Shown here piece by piece: positions 1 through 7,613 of a stretch of 20,560 bases of DNA. Positions within the stretch are counted from its first letter, which is position 1, and each line of letters begins with the position of its first letter. Made by a program: the position numbers and the translations under genes. The stretch comes from DATEEW01 sp035273665 (GTDB taxonomy: Bacteria; Pseudomonadota; Gammaproteobacteria; Burkholderiales; SG8-39), in assembly GCA_035273665.1 (NCBI GenBank), contig DATEOW010000083.1, positions 1 to 20,560 on the forward strand. The letters run 5' to 3'. The notes under the pieces were generated by a model, which was not told the origin of the DNA, made no database searches, and saw only the letters and a list, made by a program, of their open reading frames with translations.

Positions 1-819
1 GTCATGAAGATATCGGGACGGCAGGCGTTTTCGCATTTCCTGCAGTTGAGCTTTAACGGCTTCGCTGAGCGGCCGGTCCGGCGTTTTGAGCACAATCATG
101 AACGGTACTTTGAATGTGCTGTAGATGCGCACATCGCGCGGGAGTGCGGCGGAAAATCGTTGATAGTCGGCAAGTTCGAAAGAGGCGCGCAGGGATCGCT
201 CGTAGTCCAAAGAAAAGATGTGCGGCTGTCGGTCGCAATTCATGTAAGCGAAATAAAGCACCGACCGCAGATTTTTCAGCCGCCCAAAATCCGCAAGATA
301 AAGCGCGCCGCCCGGCCGCAATACACGGCTGATCGCAGCGAAACATCGATGCAAGTGATCATGCGTCGGTAAATGATGCAGCGCCAAGGTGCTGATGACT
401 GCGTCCACGGAGTGATCGGCAATGCTGCTTAACGCGGTGATGTCGTCCTGATGTACTCGCACGTTACGCAGTTTGAGTGCATCCAGATGGAGGGCTGCAT
501 CCGCCAACATTGACGTGGATAGATCGACTCCCTGAAATTCCGTTTGAGGATTCAGCGCGGCGACCTGCCCCAACTGGGTGGCCGGTCCGCAGCCCAAATC
601 CAGCACTTGCCGACAACCGTGGATCGTTCGGGTGATCAATGCGGTATGGAAGAGATAATTCGCGGACATGGTTCCGTCAATACGGCCCGCTTCGCTATAG
701 GCGGCGACCTGCGCCGGGTCATCCATAACAAGGTCCGGCTCGGGCTCGCGCGGGAATTGGCGTTTACCGAAAATTTCTCGCGCCATGACTGGCAGCAGCG
801 AAAGACGTGGAAGACGCAT
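1..819 (-). CDS. Class I SAM-dependent methyltransferase (3' end cut by window edge)
   Basis: The reading frame stays open from an ATG at 819 down to base 1, giving 273 codons with no stop, so the C-terminus lies outside the window. Residues 72-79 read VLDLGCGP, the SAM-binding motif I of Rossmann-fold methyltransferases. An acidic residue follows in GVDLSTSML (motif II), and VISTLALHHLP is typical of the Methyltransf_11/25 group, followed by VLRPGG. A GAGG sequence lies about 8 bases before the start. The gene is divergent from the ABC permease that begins about 25 bases away. The substrate cannot be read from the sequence. The N-terminal 60 residues carry no motif I recognise. It could modify a lipid, quinone or small molecule; the overall family call is firm, any pathway is not. 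Confidence 0.85.
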   Translation of the reverse strand, partial: MRLPRLSLLPVMAREIFGKRQFPREPEPDLVMDDPAQVAAYSEAGRIDGTMSANYLFHTALITRTIHGCRQVLDLGCGPATQLGQVAALNPQTEFQGVDLSTSMLADAALHLDALKLRNVRVHQDDITALSSIADHSVDAVISTLALHHLPTHDHLHRCFAAISRVLRPGGALYLADFGRLKNLRSVLYFAYMNCDRQPHIFSLDYERSLRASFELADYQRFSAALPRDVRIYSTFKVPFMIVLKTPDRPLSEAVKAQLQEMRKRLPSRYLHD

Positions 820-844
820 GTGTAATGCCTCGCGAAGGAGGCCG

Positions 845-2143
845 ATGATACTATCAACGCCCCTCGCTCGGACCTCACTCATGGTCAAAATTCCCGCGGG
901 AATACGCAATGTTTTCGTTGGCGCCGGCGCCGATCTCTCGATCGCCTTTCGCAATGTGCTGCGACACCGCCGCAGGAGCCTGAGCGGCATCTCATCCGTA
1001 TCGTTCGGCATCATTGCGCTCCTGCTTGCCGCCGGTTTCATCGAATGGACTTTTTGGGCCATGCGGGAAGGCACCATTCGCTCCGGTCTAGGACACGTCC
1101 AGATCATGCGAGAAGGTTACTTGGAGTCGGGCCGCGCCGACCCGTTCGCGTTTCTTCTGCCGAACGATTCGCCCGAACGCAAACGGATCGAGCAGTCGGA
1201 GGGCGTGAAAAGCCTTGCGCCCCGCTTGTCTTTTTCCGGGCTTATCAGCAAGGGTGAGTCGACGCTCTCATTCATCGGCGAAGGGATAGACCCCGCGAGA
1301 GAAAGCGGCTTGGCCACGGCAATGCGCTTTAGCGCGGGCGGGCCGCTCGCAGATGACGATCCCAATAGCGTCATCCTTGGCGAAGGTCTCGCCGCCAACT
1401 TGGGCGCGAATGTCGGCGATACGGTGATCTTGCTCGCCAATACGCGCTCTGGGGGAATGAATGCGGTCGAGGTCAAGGTTAAAGGGATCTTTAACACCTC
1501 AAGCCAGGCCTATGACGAAGCCGCGCTGCGCTTACCACTTGCCACCACGCAAAATTTACTCCGCGTAAAGGGCGTGCATCTTTGGGTGCTGCTGCTCGAG
1601 GAGACTCGCCTCACTGAATCGACCGTTGCCTCACTGCGCAACAACTTTCCCAATGCTGGCCTTCAGTTCGTCCCCTGGTCGGACCTTGCCGATTTTTATA
1701 ACAAGACTGTGGTCCTTTTTTCCAAACAAGTGCGCGTCATGAAAGTCATCATCGCCCTCATCATCATCCTCAGCATTTCGAACACGCTGACAATGAGCGT
1801 GTTGGAGCGCACCAGTGAAATAGGCACCTGTTTGGCCCTCGGCAATCGGCGCCTTCAAATCATTCGACAGTTTTTGGGCGAAGGTTTTGCGCTGGGGATC
1901 GTGGGCGGAATCGTCGGCCTGCTCGCAGGAGGTCTTCTCGCCTCACTGATCTCCGCGATCGGGATACCGATGCCGCCACCGCCCGGAATGGCGCGTGCGT
2001 ACACCGGCGAAATCCGCCTCACAACAGGGCTCGCCCTTGATGCGTTTGTGCTGGCAGTGCTTACCACGCTTGCCGCAAGCATCTACCCCGCATGGCGCGC
2101 TTCAAAAATGGAAATCGTGGACGCCTTGAGACACAGTCGGTAA
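845..2143 (+). CDS. ABC transporter permease, FtsX/MacB (LolC/E-like) type
   Basis: Inner-membrane permease of the type that extracts hydrophobic cargo or works as a mechanotransducer (LolC/LolE, MacB, FtsX). A basic stretch RNVLRHRRR precedes TM1 (about residues 48-67). A large periplasmic MacB-PCD-like domain follows, with VILGEGLAANLGANVGDTV. Three C-terminal TM segments carry the FtsX signature around NTLTMSVLERTSEIGTCLALG. The protein is 432 aa. Start choice is uncertain: ATG 845 has a strong AAGGAGG at 835-841 but only 3 bases of spacing. ATG 881 (MVKIPAG) is the alternative, and ATG 785 would overlap the divergent methyltransferase. It is followed after 6 bases by a paralogous permease, so the pair probably forms a heterodimer. 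The only ATPase nearby is encoded at 5845-6618. The last periplasmic loop has the unusual string IGIPMPPPP, shared with the next gene. Confidence 0.88.
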   Translation: MILSTPLARTSLMVKIPAGIRNVFVGAGADLSIAFRNVLRHRRRSLSGISSVSFGIIALLLAAGFIEWTFWAMREGTIRSGLGHVQIMREGYLESGRADPFAFLLPNDSPERKRIEQSEGVKSLAPRLSFSGLISKGESTLSFIGEGIDPARESGLATAMRFSAGGPLADDDPNSVILGEGLAANLGANVGDTVILLANTRSGGMNAVEVKVKGIFNTSSQAYDEAALRLPLATTQNLLRVKGVHLWVLLLEETRLTESTVASLRNNFPNAGLQFVPWSDLADFYNKTVVLFSKQVRVMKVIIALIIILSISNTLTMSVLERTSEIGTCLALGNRRLQIIRQFLGEGFALGIVGGIVGLLAGGLLASLISAIGIPMPPPPGMARAYTGEIRLTTGLALDAFVLAVLTTLAASIYPAWRASKMEIVDALRHSR

Positions 2144-2149
2144 CCACAG

Positions 2150-3373
2150 ATGATTTCCGAAATATTCCGTCTTTCGCTGCGTAACATTCTGCGGCACAAG
2201 CTCCGTACCGCCATGACGCTTGCGGCAATCGTGATGGGCGTTGCCGGCCTCATCATCAGCGGCGGTTTCGTACAAGACATCTTCAAACAGTTGGGCGAGG
2301 CGATTATTCATTCCCAGACGGGGCATATTCAAATCGCAAAAACTCAATTTTTCGGCAGTGGGTCGCGCAGACCGCATGAATTTTTAATCGAAAACCCGCA
2401 GCCGTTGCAGCAAAGCATAAGGACGCTGCCGCAAGTGGAATCGGCGATGGGCCGTTTAAAGTTCGCCGCACTGATCAACAATGGTCGGACCGATTTCGCG
2501 GTGGTCGGCGAGGGCGTCGAACCGGATGCAGAAGCCAAGCTCGGCTCTTTCGTCGATTTCATCGCGGGCCGTGCGCTGACCGGGAAAGATTCTAACGGCA
2601 TCGTCGTCGGAGAAGGCGTTGCGCAAGCGCTGCAATTGGCGCCCGGCGACAGCATCACCCTGCTATCGCAGACACCCGAGGGTGCGATGAACACGTTGGA
2701 TTTCGATCTCATCGGTGTGTTTCGAAGCTTCAGTAAAGATTATGACGCGCGTACCGTCCGAATCCCGCTAGGTGCCGCCCAGGAATTGATCTCCACCCCG
2801 GGCGTGAATGTCATTGTGGTCGCCTTGAAAGACACTCAGGACACGCTCAGCAGCGCCCAGCAGATTGAGCGCTTGATCGAGGGCAAAGGTCTTGATGCGC
2901 GTCGCTGGGATGAGCTGAGCGATTTTTATCATAAGACCGTCGAGCTCTATGGGCGGCAATTCGGTGTGCTACAGCTCATCGTCCTGGTCATGGTTCTCTT
3001 GAGCGTAAGTAACACCGTCAACATGACGGTGTTTGAACGACAAGGTGAATTCGGGACGATGCGTGCCATCGGAAACGGCAAGAAGCGCGTCTTCAGTCTT
3101 GTGGTGGTTGAAACGACTTTGCTCGGATTGATCGGCTCACTGATCGGCGTGTGCGTGGGGGTCGGCCTTGCCCTCTTCATCAGCTCAATCGGGATTCCCA
3201 TGCCGCCCCCGCCGAATTCGAACGTGCCTTACACAGCGCTTATTCAAGTTTCCCCTCACGTCACCGCGACTGCCGCACTCGTTGGCGTTATGGCTGCAGC
3301 CATCGCCTCTATTTTTCCCGCGTGGCGCATTACCCGCATGCCGATTGTTGACGCGCTCCGGCACAATATTTGA
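2150..3373 (+). CDS. ABC transporter permease, FtsX/MacB (LolC/E-like) type, second subunit
   Basis: This 407-aa paralogue of the preceding permease has the same order of parts. A short basic N-terminus (RNILRHKLR) leads into TM1 (AAIVMGVAGLIISGGFV). A periplasmic domain follows with IVVGEGVAQALQLAPGDSITLLSQTPEGAMNTLDF. Three C-terminal TM segments contain the FtsX-type block NTVNMTVFERQGEFGTMRAIGNG. It also has IGIPMPPPP before the last TM, at the same place as its neighbour. The start at 2150 lies 6 bases after the previous stop, so the two are almost surely cotranscribed. Two similar but distinct permeases resemble LolC/LolE rather than a MacB homodimer, and neither carries its own ATPase domain. 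Cargo is unknown; lipid or lipoprotein movement to the outer membrane is inferred from the LolA-like and barrel proteins nearby. Confidence 0.88.
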   Translation: MISEIFRLSLRNILRHKLRTAMTLAAIVMGVAGLIISGGFVQDIFKQLGEAIIHSQTGHIQIAKTQFFGSGSRRPHEFLIENPQPLQQSIRTLPQVESAMGRLKFAALINNGRTDFAVVGEGVEPDAEAKLGSFVDFIAGRALTGKDSNGIVVGEGVAQALQLAPGDSITLLSQTPEGAMNTLDFDLIGVFRSFSKDYDARTVRIPLGAAQELISTPGVNVIVVALKDTQDTLSSAQQIERLIEGKGLDARRWDELSDFYHKTVELYGRQFGVLQLIVLVMVLLSVSNTVNMTVFERQGEFGTMRAIGNGKKRVFSLVVVETTLLGLIGSLIGVCVGVGLALFISSIGIPMPPPPNSNVPYTALIQVSPHVTATAALVGVMAAAIASIFPAWRITRMPIVDALRHNI

Positions 3374-3466
3374 GCGACTGTCGGCCCGCACCTACCCCAA
3401 GTAAGTCTATTCCGTCAGACAGTTAGCGACGTCGACGTTTTTTACGTCCCTTTTTAACGACGGGTT

Positions 3467-3489
3467 TTTTTACAATGTGATTGTAAAAA
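3467..3489. repeat. Perfect 10-bp inverted repeat, candidate operator
   Basis: The arms are TTTTTACAAT (3467-3476) and ATTGTAAAAA (3480-3489), exact reverse complements separated by GTG. The stem is nearly all A/T, which makes it a poor terminator and more like a protein-binding dyad. Its centre is about 50 bases upstream of the sigma-54-like element before the FeeM-like gene, a usual distance for an activator site. Confidence 0.55.
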
Positions 3490-3525
3490 TCTGTCAAGAC
3501 ATTGATACTGCAGGGCAATTTTAAC

Positions 3526-3541
3526 GGGCCTATCGCTTGCT
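3526..3541 (+). promoter_or_regulatory. Sigma-54-like -24/-12 element
   Basis: GGGCCT (3526-3531) and TTGCT (3537-3541) place GG exactly 10 bases before GC, as in the TGGCAC-N5-TTGCW consensus. The GG, one C, TTGC and final T match; three bases of the -24 box do not. Transcription would begin near 3552, about 25-35 bases before the FeeM-like start. Confidence 0.35.
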
Positions 3542-3586
3542 GATAGGAGCGCGTCCTTCACAGCGCCTTACGAGTTGAAAAAATCC

Positions 3587-4261
3587 ATGCGCAATCCTCG
3601 CTACCTCGCCCCCTTCGTTGATGACAATTTCCTCTCCTCTTCTCCTACACGAATCGCCGGTTCAGACGATCTCAATATCAAAGATTTTCAAACCGGTTTG
3701 CATGTCATCGTGGCTCAGTCGCCGGAAGACGTGGCGGCAGCACAACAACTAGTGGCACAAAGATACGCTTGGCGCGGCTACAACACCGAGATTTCCACTG
3801 TGAAAGCCGGTGATTCCGTCACGCTGATCGCGAAGCAAGGTGATGATACCGTCGGCACCTTAAGCGTTCGCTTCGATTCCGAGCAAGGGCTCAGCGCCGA
3901 TGAGATCTTCGGACCGGAAGTCGACTCGCGCCGACATAAAGGCGGCAGGGTGTGCGAGCTGACGCGTCTCGCGATCTCGACCGGAATCAAGTCTTCCGAA
4001 GTGCTGGGGTTGTTAGTCCGGCTCTCATTCATGGTGTGTCGTGGTCTGCGCGCCGCGACCGATGTATTTATCGAAGTAAATCCGCGTCATGAACGTTTCT
4101 ATCGCCACATTCTCGATTTCAACGTGGCCTCCGATCGCCGCATTTGTCCGCGCGTGAGTGCACCGGCAGTGCTATTACATCTCGATCTGTGCGGCCTGGA
4201 GCGTAGCTTGCAAAAGCTAATGAACTGCTACGCGCCCGAAGAAATTCCGCTGGCCGCTTAG
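3587..4261 (+). CDS. FeeM-like N-acyl amino acid synthase (GNAT fold), copy 1
   Basis: Proteins of the FeeM family join an acyl chain, normally from acyl-ACP, to the amino group of an amino acid in the cytoplasm. In numbering from the TTG at 3575, the conserved blocks are RYAWRGY (63-69), VGTLSVRFDSEQGL, RVCELTRLAI, EVNPRHERFYRHILDF and RVSAPAVLL. All five have counterparts in the second copy at 7614-8501. The ATG at 3587 is preferred; TTG 3575 is an alternative four codons upstream, and neither has a clear ribosome binding site. The protein is about 224 aa, close to the core domain alone. The stop TAG abuts the convergent stop of the outer-membrane protein with no base between. The family also resembles acyl-homoserine-lactone synthases, so the exact acyl acceptor is open. 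Confidence 0.8.
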   Translation: MRNPRYLAPFVDDNFLSSSPTRIAGSDDLNIKDFQTGLHVIVAQSPEDVAAAQQLVAQRYAWRGYNTEISTVKAGDSVTLIAKQGDDTVGTLSVRFDSEQGLSADEIFGPEVDSRRHKGGRVCELTRLAISTGIKSSEVLGLLVRLSFMVCRGLRAATDVFIEVNPRHERFYRHILDFNVASDRRICPRVSAPAVLLHLDLCGLERSLQKLMNCYAPEEIPLAA

Positions 4262-5848
4262 TTAGAAGTCGTAGCGTAGTTCGGCGTAAACACGATCCCG
4301 GTTCGCAAAATTCCCGAAGAAGCGATCCCGCGGCCCAGCGAAAATGTCCGCGCCAAACGCGAGCGTTGCGTTCCGGTCGAAATACCAGTTCAAGCGCGGG
4401 CGAATCAAGCGATCCGCCCCGCCGGAAAAGCTTTGAATCCAGAGAATCTGCGGCTCCAGAGTCGGTGTGATTTTGGTACTCAATAGAATACTTCCACCGA
4501 CCCCGTCCGTACGCGGGGCGATATCGTCCTCGTCCCCGGAGACAATCCGCTGGAACGCCTGCACATTTAGCCGCGTATCGTGCGGCAGACTGAAATCGAA
4601 ACTCAGCACATAGTCGAAGCTATTCCGCTTCTGCACACCGTCGGCATCCGTAAGCGTCGTAACGTTATATGCCTGTCCCTTTGTGTACACCGCCTCGGCG
4701 CGCAAAACAAAATCGCCGAAGTCTTTGCTCAAGGTAGAGCCGGCTTGCCAGATGCGGCCGTGTCGTGGCGTGAAGACTGTGTCAGCCCCCTGAACCTCTC
4801 GATAAAACGCTGGGGTCGTACTGAAGCTCCGATAGTAGAAGGCAGCCAAGTCCCAGCCGTTCATCAAGGTGTTCATTCGTAGCCCATAGGCCGAATTGGC
4901 AAGTGTGTGGGACGGCTCATCCTGCGATGCGAACCGCACATTGGGACCGACTGCGGCCTCACCGATTCGCCCCGCAGGGTAAAAATCGGCTCCGAATTCA
5001 CCGATCTCATCGACCGTCTGAACCGGAATCCAAATCGCTTCGGCATGGAAGTCGCCTTCGAAATATTCCGCTCTCGCGGCCCACTGCGGGATTCGAAGAA
5101 TGTCGAAGCTCGGCAGGATGAACTCCCGCATGTCACGCGCCGAGACGACATCGGCAAAGAAAAGCCCAACGACTTCGCCCCAGACGATTTGTTGACGACC
5201 GATACGGAATTCCAAACCGGCAGCGCTGAAATCGACGTAGTTTTCTCTCAGGAAGAAATCCAGTTGCTGATCGTCCTGCACGCGGTCGGGATAAAAGTCC
5301 GAAGTCATATAGACCGGATCGGCATCGATGCGCGCCGAAATCTTGTATTTCAGTCCTTCGAGATTGCCTTGCCCGTTGATCTGGAGGCGCGATACGGCGC
5401 GGGACCAATGGCTTGGCTCCGCGTACGTATAAGCAAGTTCTTCCTTGAAGAAGCCACTCCACTTGATGCTGTTCTGAGCGGTATCAACCGCAGGAAGTGC
5501 GGTGGTTTGCGCGGGTGCCGCCGGCTGCGCAGGCGGCGTAATACCGAATAATTCGTCCCGCGATGCCGGCGCCGCTGCGGGCGCAGGCTTGGACGGCGTG
5601 GTGCCGAACAACTCATCCTTTGACTGAGGCAAGTTGGGCTTCGGTGCCGGCTTAGCGGGGGCCGGTGTAGTGCCGAACAACTCGTCTTTGGATAAGGGAA
5701 GATCCGTCGACTTGGATTTGCCGGTTTTCGCCTGCGCGAATTGATGGTCGATGTGATCGAAGCCATCCGCTGCGGCGGCCCCTGCATTCATGACGAGCAG
5801 CGCTTGCCCAAGGACCAGGGCGATGTGTCGACGTTTTAAAAGCTTCAA
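4262..5848 (-). CDS. DUF1302-like outer-membrane beta-barrel protein with N-terminal DELFG repeats
   Basis: Predicted 528-aa outer-membrane protein. It has a signal peptide (basic start, hydrophobic LVLGQALLVMNAGAAA) and a proline/alanine-rich linker. The linker holds three copies of a DELFG motif at residues 55-59, 78-82 and 98-102. A barrel of alternating aromatic strands follows, ending in the OMP-type terminal phenylalanine (ELRYDF). GRQQIVWGE and VVSARDMREFILP are typical of the DUF1302 group, often found beside ABC permeases and LolA-like proteins. The start is a TTG at 5848 that overlaps the TGA of the upstream ATPase (TTGA) and follows AGGGGG, so translation is coupled to the ATPase. 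It may be the outer-membrane end of the transport path (inference); cargo and pore activity are unknown. Confidence 0.82.
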   Translation of the reverse strand: MKLLKRRHIALVLGQALLVMNAGAAAADGFDHIDHQFAQAKTGKSKSTDLPLSKDELFGTTPAPAKPAPKPNLPQSKDELFGTTPSKPAPAAAPASRDELFGITPPAQPAAPAQTTALPAVDTAQNSIKWSGFFKEELAYTYAEPSHWSRAVSRLQINGQGNLEGLKYKISARIDADPVYMTSDFYPDRVQDDQQLDFFLRENYVDFSAAGLEFRIGRQQIVWGEVVGLFFADVVSARDMREFILPSFDILRIPQWAARAEYFEGDFHAEAIWIPVQTVDEIGEFGADFYPAGRIGEAAVGPNVRFASQDEPSHTLANSAYGLRMNTLMNGWDLAAFYYRSFSTTPAFYREVQGADTVFTPRHGRIWQAGSTLSKDFGDFVLRAEAVYTKGQAYNVTTLTDADGVQKRNSFDYVLSFDFSLPHDTRLNVQAFQRIVSGDEDDIAPRTDGVGGSILLSTKITPTLEPQILWIQSFSGGADRLIRPRLNWYFDRNATLAFGADIFAGPRDRFFGNFANRDRVYAELRYDF

Positions 5849-6618
5849 TTGATTCCCCCTTCTTTAGGCACCCGGGGATGCAGTTGATGCACCCGCCGCC
5901 GGCGTTCGTCCACGACCAACCATTTGCTGCTCGTGCGAATGCCGAGTCCTCGCACACGTCCGTCTTCGATACGGACGAGGCGATCGGCCTTGGCCATTAC
6001 CTTCTTATCATGCGTCGAAAAAATGAAAGTGGTCTTGAAGGACAGGTTGATGTCCTTCATCAAAGCCAGAATACCTTCGCCGGTTTTGTGGTCCAGATTA
6101 GCGGTCGGTTCGTCGGCAAGCACCACTTTGGGATGCGTCGCCAACGCGCGCGCGATCGCAACGCGCTGACGTTGCCCGCCCGATAGCTGGTTCGGCCGAT
6201 GCGAAGCGAATTTGGACAATTGCACGATCTCCAGAAAATGCGCTACCCGGCGTTTGCGTTCCGCTTTATCGAGCTCGCGCAATTGTAGAAGGGGGTACTC
6301 CACATTCTCGGCCGCCGTCAGCACAGGCAGTAAGTTGAATGTCTGAAAAACGAAACCGATTGTGTGTGCCCGCAAATCCGCCAGTTGGTCCGCGGTCCGT
6401 CCGCTGACGTCTTGGTCGTCAATGAAAATTCGCCCGCTCGTCGCAGTATCGATGCAGCCGATCAAATTCAGGAGCGTGGACTTGCCGCTTCCTGAGGGCC
6501 CCGCGATCGCAAGAAAGACGCCGGGTTCGATATTCAAATTGATATCCTGCAACGCCGTTACGCGTTGATCGCCCAGCATGTACTCCTTTGAAACCTTTTC
6601 GACGCGAACCAGACTCAT
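5845..6618 (-). CDS. LolD/MacB-type ABC transporter ATP-binding protein
   Basis: Cytoplasmic ATPase of 257 aa from ATG 6618. It has Walker A GPSGSGKST (40-48), Q-loop VFQTFNLLP (Q92), signature LSGGQ (145-149), Walker B VVLADEP (165-171) and the switch histidine in STHD (H203). The YMLGDQRVTAL N-terminus and Q-loop context place it with LolD/MacB/FtsE ATPases that pair with FtsX-type permeases. The two permeases at 845-3373 lack an ATPase, so this is their probable partner although it is in another transcription unit. An upstream TTG at 6699 would add 27 unconserved residues and is less likely. After the usual end near residue 222 there is an unusual basic tail of about 35 residues running into the barrel gene's start. 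The stop overlaps that start. Confidence 0.9.
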   Translation of the reverse strand: MSLVRVEKVSKEYMLGDQRVTALQDINLNIEPGVFLAIAGPSGSGKSTLLNLIGCIDTATSGRIFIDDQDVSGRTADQLADLRAHTIGFVFQTFNLLPVLTAAENVEYPLLQLRELDKAERKRRVAHFLEIVQLSKFASHRPNQLSGGQRQRVAIARALATHPKVVLADEPTANLDHKTGEGILALMKDINLSFKTTFIFSTHDKKVMAKADRLVRIEDGRVRGLGIRTSSKWLVVDERRRRVHQLHPRVPKEGGIN

Positions 6619-6853
6619 CGCATTGTCGCTTTTGTTTTGTGGTCTTATAGGTAGATTGTTCGAGAAATCATGTGCTTTTGCAATCAAGTAGAACTGCAAT
6701 CGCCCCGTCTTTGTGTCTTATTCCGCCGATCCACTCACCGAGCAATCAATCGCGTCGGCCCAAGCCGAGCCCTTTGCAACACTTGGAATACGACTTGGGA
6801 AACCGCCTTGCTTGATGTCTGTCCTATACTCGCCGCTACCGAGGTACCGCAAC
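6619..6853. other. Divergent intergenic region between ATPase and LolA-like genes
   Basis: About 235 bases with no supported gene. Toward the ATPase, TATAAG on the minus strand (6644-6649) is a possible -10 box leaving a leader of about 20 bases, but no good -35 is seen. Toward the LolA-like gene there is a -24/-12-like element (6797-6812) and, competing with it, a TATACT (6825-6830) without a convincing -35. TCGGC (6755-6759) and GCCGA (6764-6768) form a small inverted repeat about 40 bases upstream of the -24 box. Confidence 0.5.
6797..6812 (+). promoter_or_regulatory. Sigma-54-like -24/-12 element
   Basis: GG at 6798-6799 and GC at 6810-6811 are separated by exactly 10 bases, with TTGCT (6808-6812) matching the -12 box. 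The -24 box is only GGGAAA, so the match is partial. A start near 6823 would give a leader of about 30 bases to ATG 6854. A sigma-70 -10 at 6825-6830 is an alternative. Confidence 0.3.
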
Positions 6854-7609
6854 ATGCAAGTGAAACGCCTAATTCCCACCATTCTTGGCCTTTTCCTGCT
6901 CATCGGGACGCCGCTCCACGCGCAAGACGATTCGCAAGACCTGGCCCGCGCCATCGTCGAGAAAGCCGATCTCGCGCGGTTTCCGCAAGAAGGTTTTGAG
7001 GTTGTCGTGGCGATCAATACGCATACGCCGGGCGGAGACACCGAATCCCGCAAGTTCAAGGTCCTTTCCAAAGGAAACGAGAACAGCATCGTCATGATCC
7101 TGGAGCCGGCCTCTGAAAGCGGTCAGATCATGTTGATGAAAGCCCGCGATCTGTGGGTTTTCCTACCCAACGTTTCCCAGCCCGTCCGTCTTGGCCTAAG
7201 CCAACGATTAACCGGTCAAGTCGCAAACGGCGACTTGGCTCGAGCGAATTTTGCCGGTGACTACACACCCAAACTGTTGCGCACGGAAGAGGCTGACGGC
7301 GAGAAGTGCTACGTGCTTGAACTAACGGCCGTTGATCGCGGCGTCACATACGGTCGGGTGATCTATTGGGTACGACAGGGAAATTACTGGCCGCACAAGG
7401 CCGAGTTTTATTCCTTATCCGGACGATTGTTGAAAACCGCTCGCTATCAGAATTTCGAAACGATGGGTGAGCGAGTCAGGCCAACGCGTCTGCTGATGGA
7501 AGACGCCTTACGTAAAGGCGAGCAATCCACCTTGGATTACAGCGAGCTTCGCCTGCGCGACCTGCCGGACAAAATTTTCAGTAAGGACTATCTCAAACGC
7601 CTGCAGTAA
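6854..7609 (+). CDS. LolA-like periplasmic protein (outer membrane lipoprotein-sorting family)
   Basis: A 251-aa exported protein with signal peptide MQVKRLIPTILGLFLLIGTP and a cleavage-like LHAQD. The mature part fits the LolA_like family (commonly annotated outer membrane lipoprotein-sorting protein). It shows the successive beta-strand blocks SIVMILEPASESGQIMLMKARDLWVFLPNVSQPVRL and ANGDLARANFAGDYTPKLL, then GRVIYWVRQGNYWPHKAEFYS. Members bind lipid-like cargo in an open half-barrel and commonly neighbour MMPL or FtsX-type transporters plus a beta-barrel. ATG 6854 is chosen because the signal peptide starts there and CGAGGT lies about 9 bases upstream; longer upstream starts add 47 residues that fit no export signal. 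Together with the ABC genes and the barrel it gives a full inner-to-outer-membrane route (inference). It converges on the second FeeM-like gene. Confidence 0.83.
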   Translation: MQVKRLIPTILGLFLLIGTPLHAQDDSQDLARAIVEKADLARFPQEGFEVVVAINTHTPGGDTESRKFKVLSKGNENSIVMILEPASESGQIMLMKARDLWVFLPNVSQPVRLGLSQRLTGQVANGDLARANFAGDYTPKLLRTEEADGEKCYVLELTAVDRGVTYGRVIYWVRQGNYWPHKAEFYSLSGRLLKTARYQNFETMGERVRPTRLLMEDALRKGEQSTLDYSELRLRDLPDKIFSKDYLKRLQ

Positions 7610-7613
7610 GCCC

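Larger units (their letters stand above)
3374..3586 (+). other. Intergenic region upstream of FeeM-like gene 1
   Basis: About 210 bases without a gene. It holds two T-tracts (3438-3443 and 3465-3471). A short CGTC/GACG pairing (3445-3448 with 3459-3462) just before the second tract could be a weak terminator for the permease operon. A perfect AT-rich palindrome (3467-3489) and a -24/-12-like element (3526-3541) follow and are listed separately. CCTATC at 3529-3534 and GATAGG at 3542-3547 form a further small inverted repeat that overlaps the -12 element. Confidence 0.6.

Noticed and set aside
785..844. Upstream start for the first permease
   Set aside because: ATG 785 would overlap the divergent methyltransferase and add an Arg-rich leader with no family match.
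3467..3489. AT-rich palindrome read as a terminator
   Set aside because: The stem has almost no G/C pairs and would be unstable in RNA; a protein-binding dyad fits better.
4907..5551. Open frame of 214 codons on the plus strand
   Set aside because: It is antisense to the well-supported DUF1302-like barrel gene; the product has no domain, signal peptide or ribosome binding site and is Arg-rich, as expected from a shadow frame.
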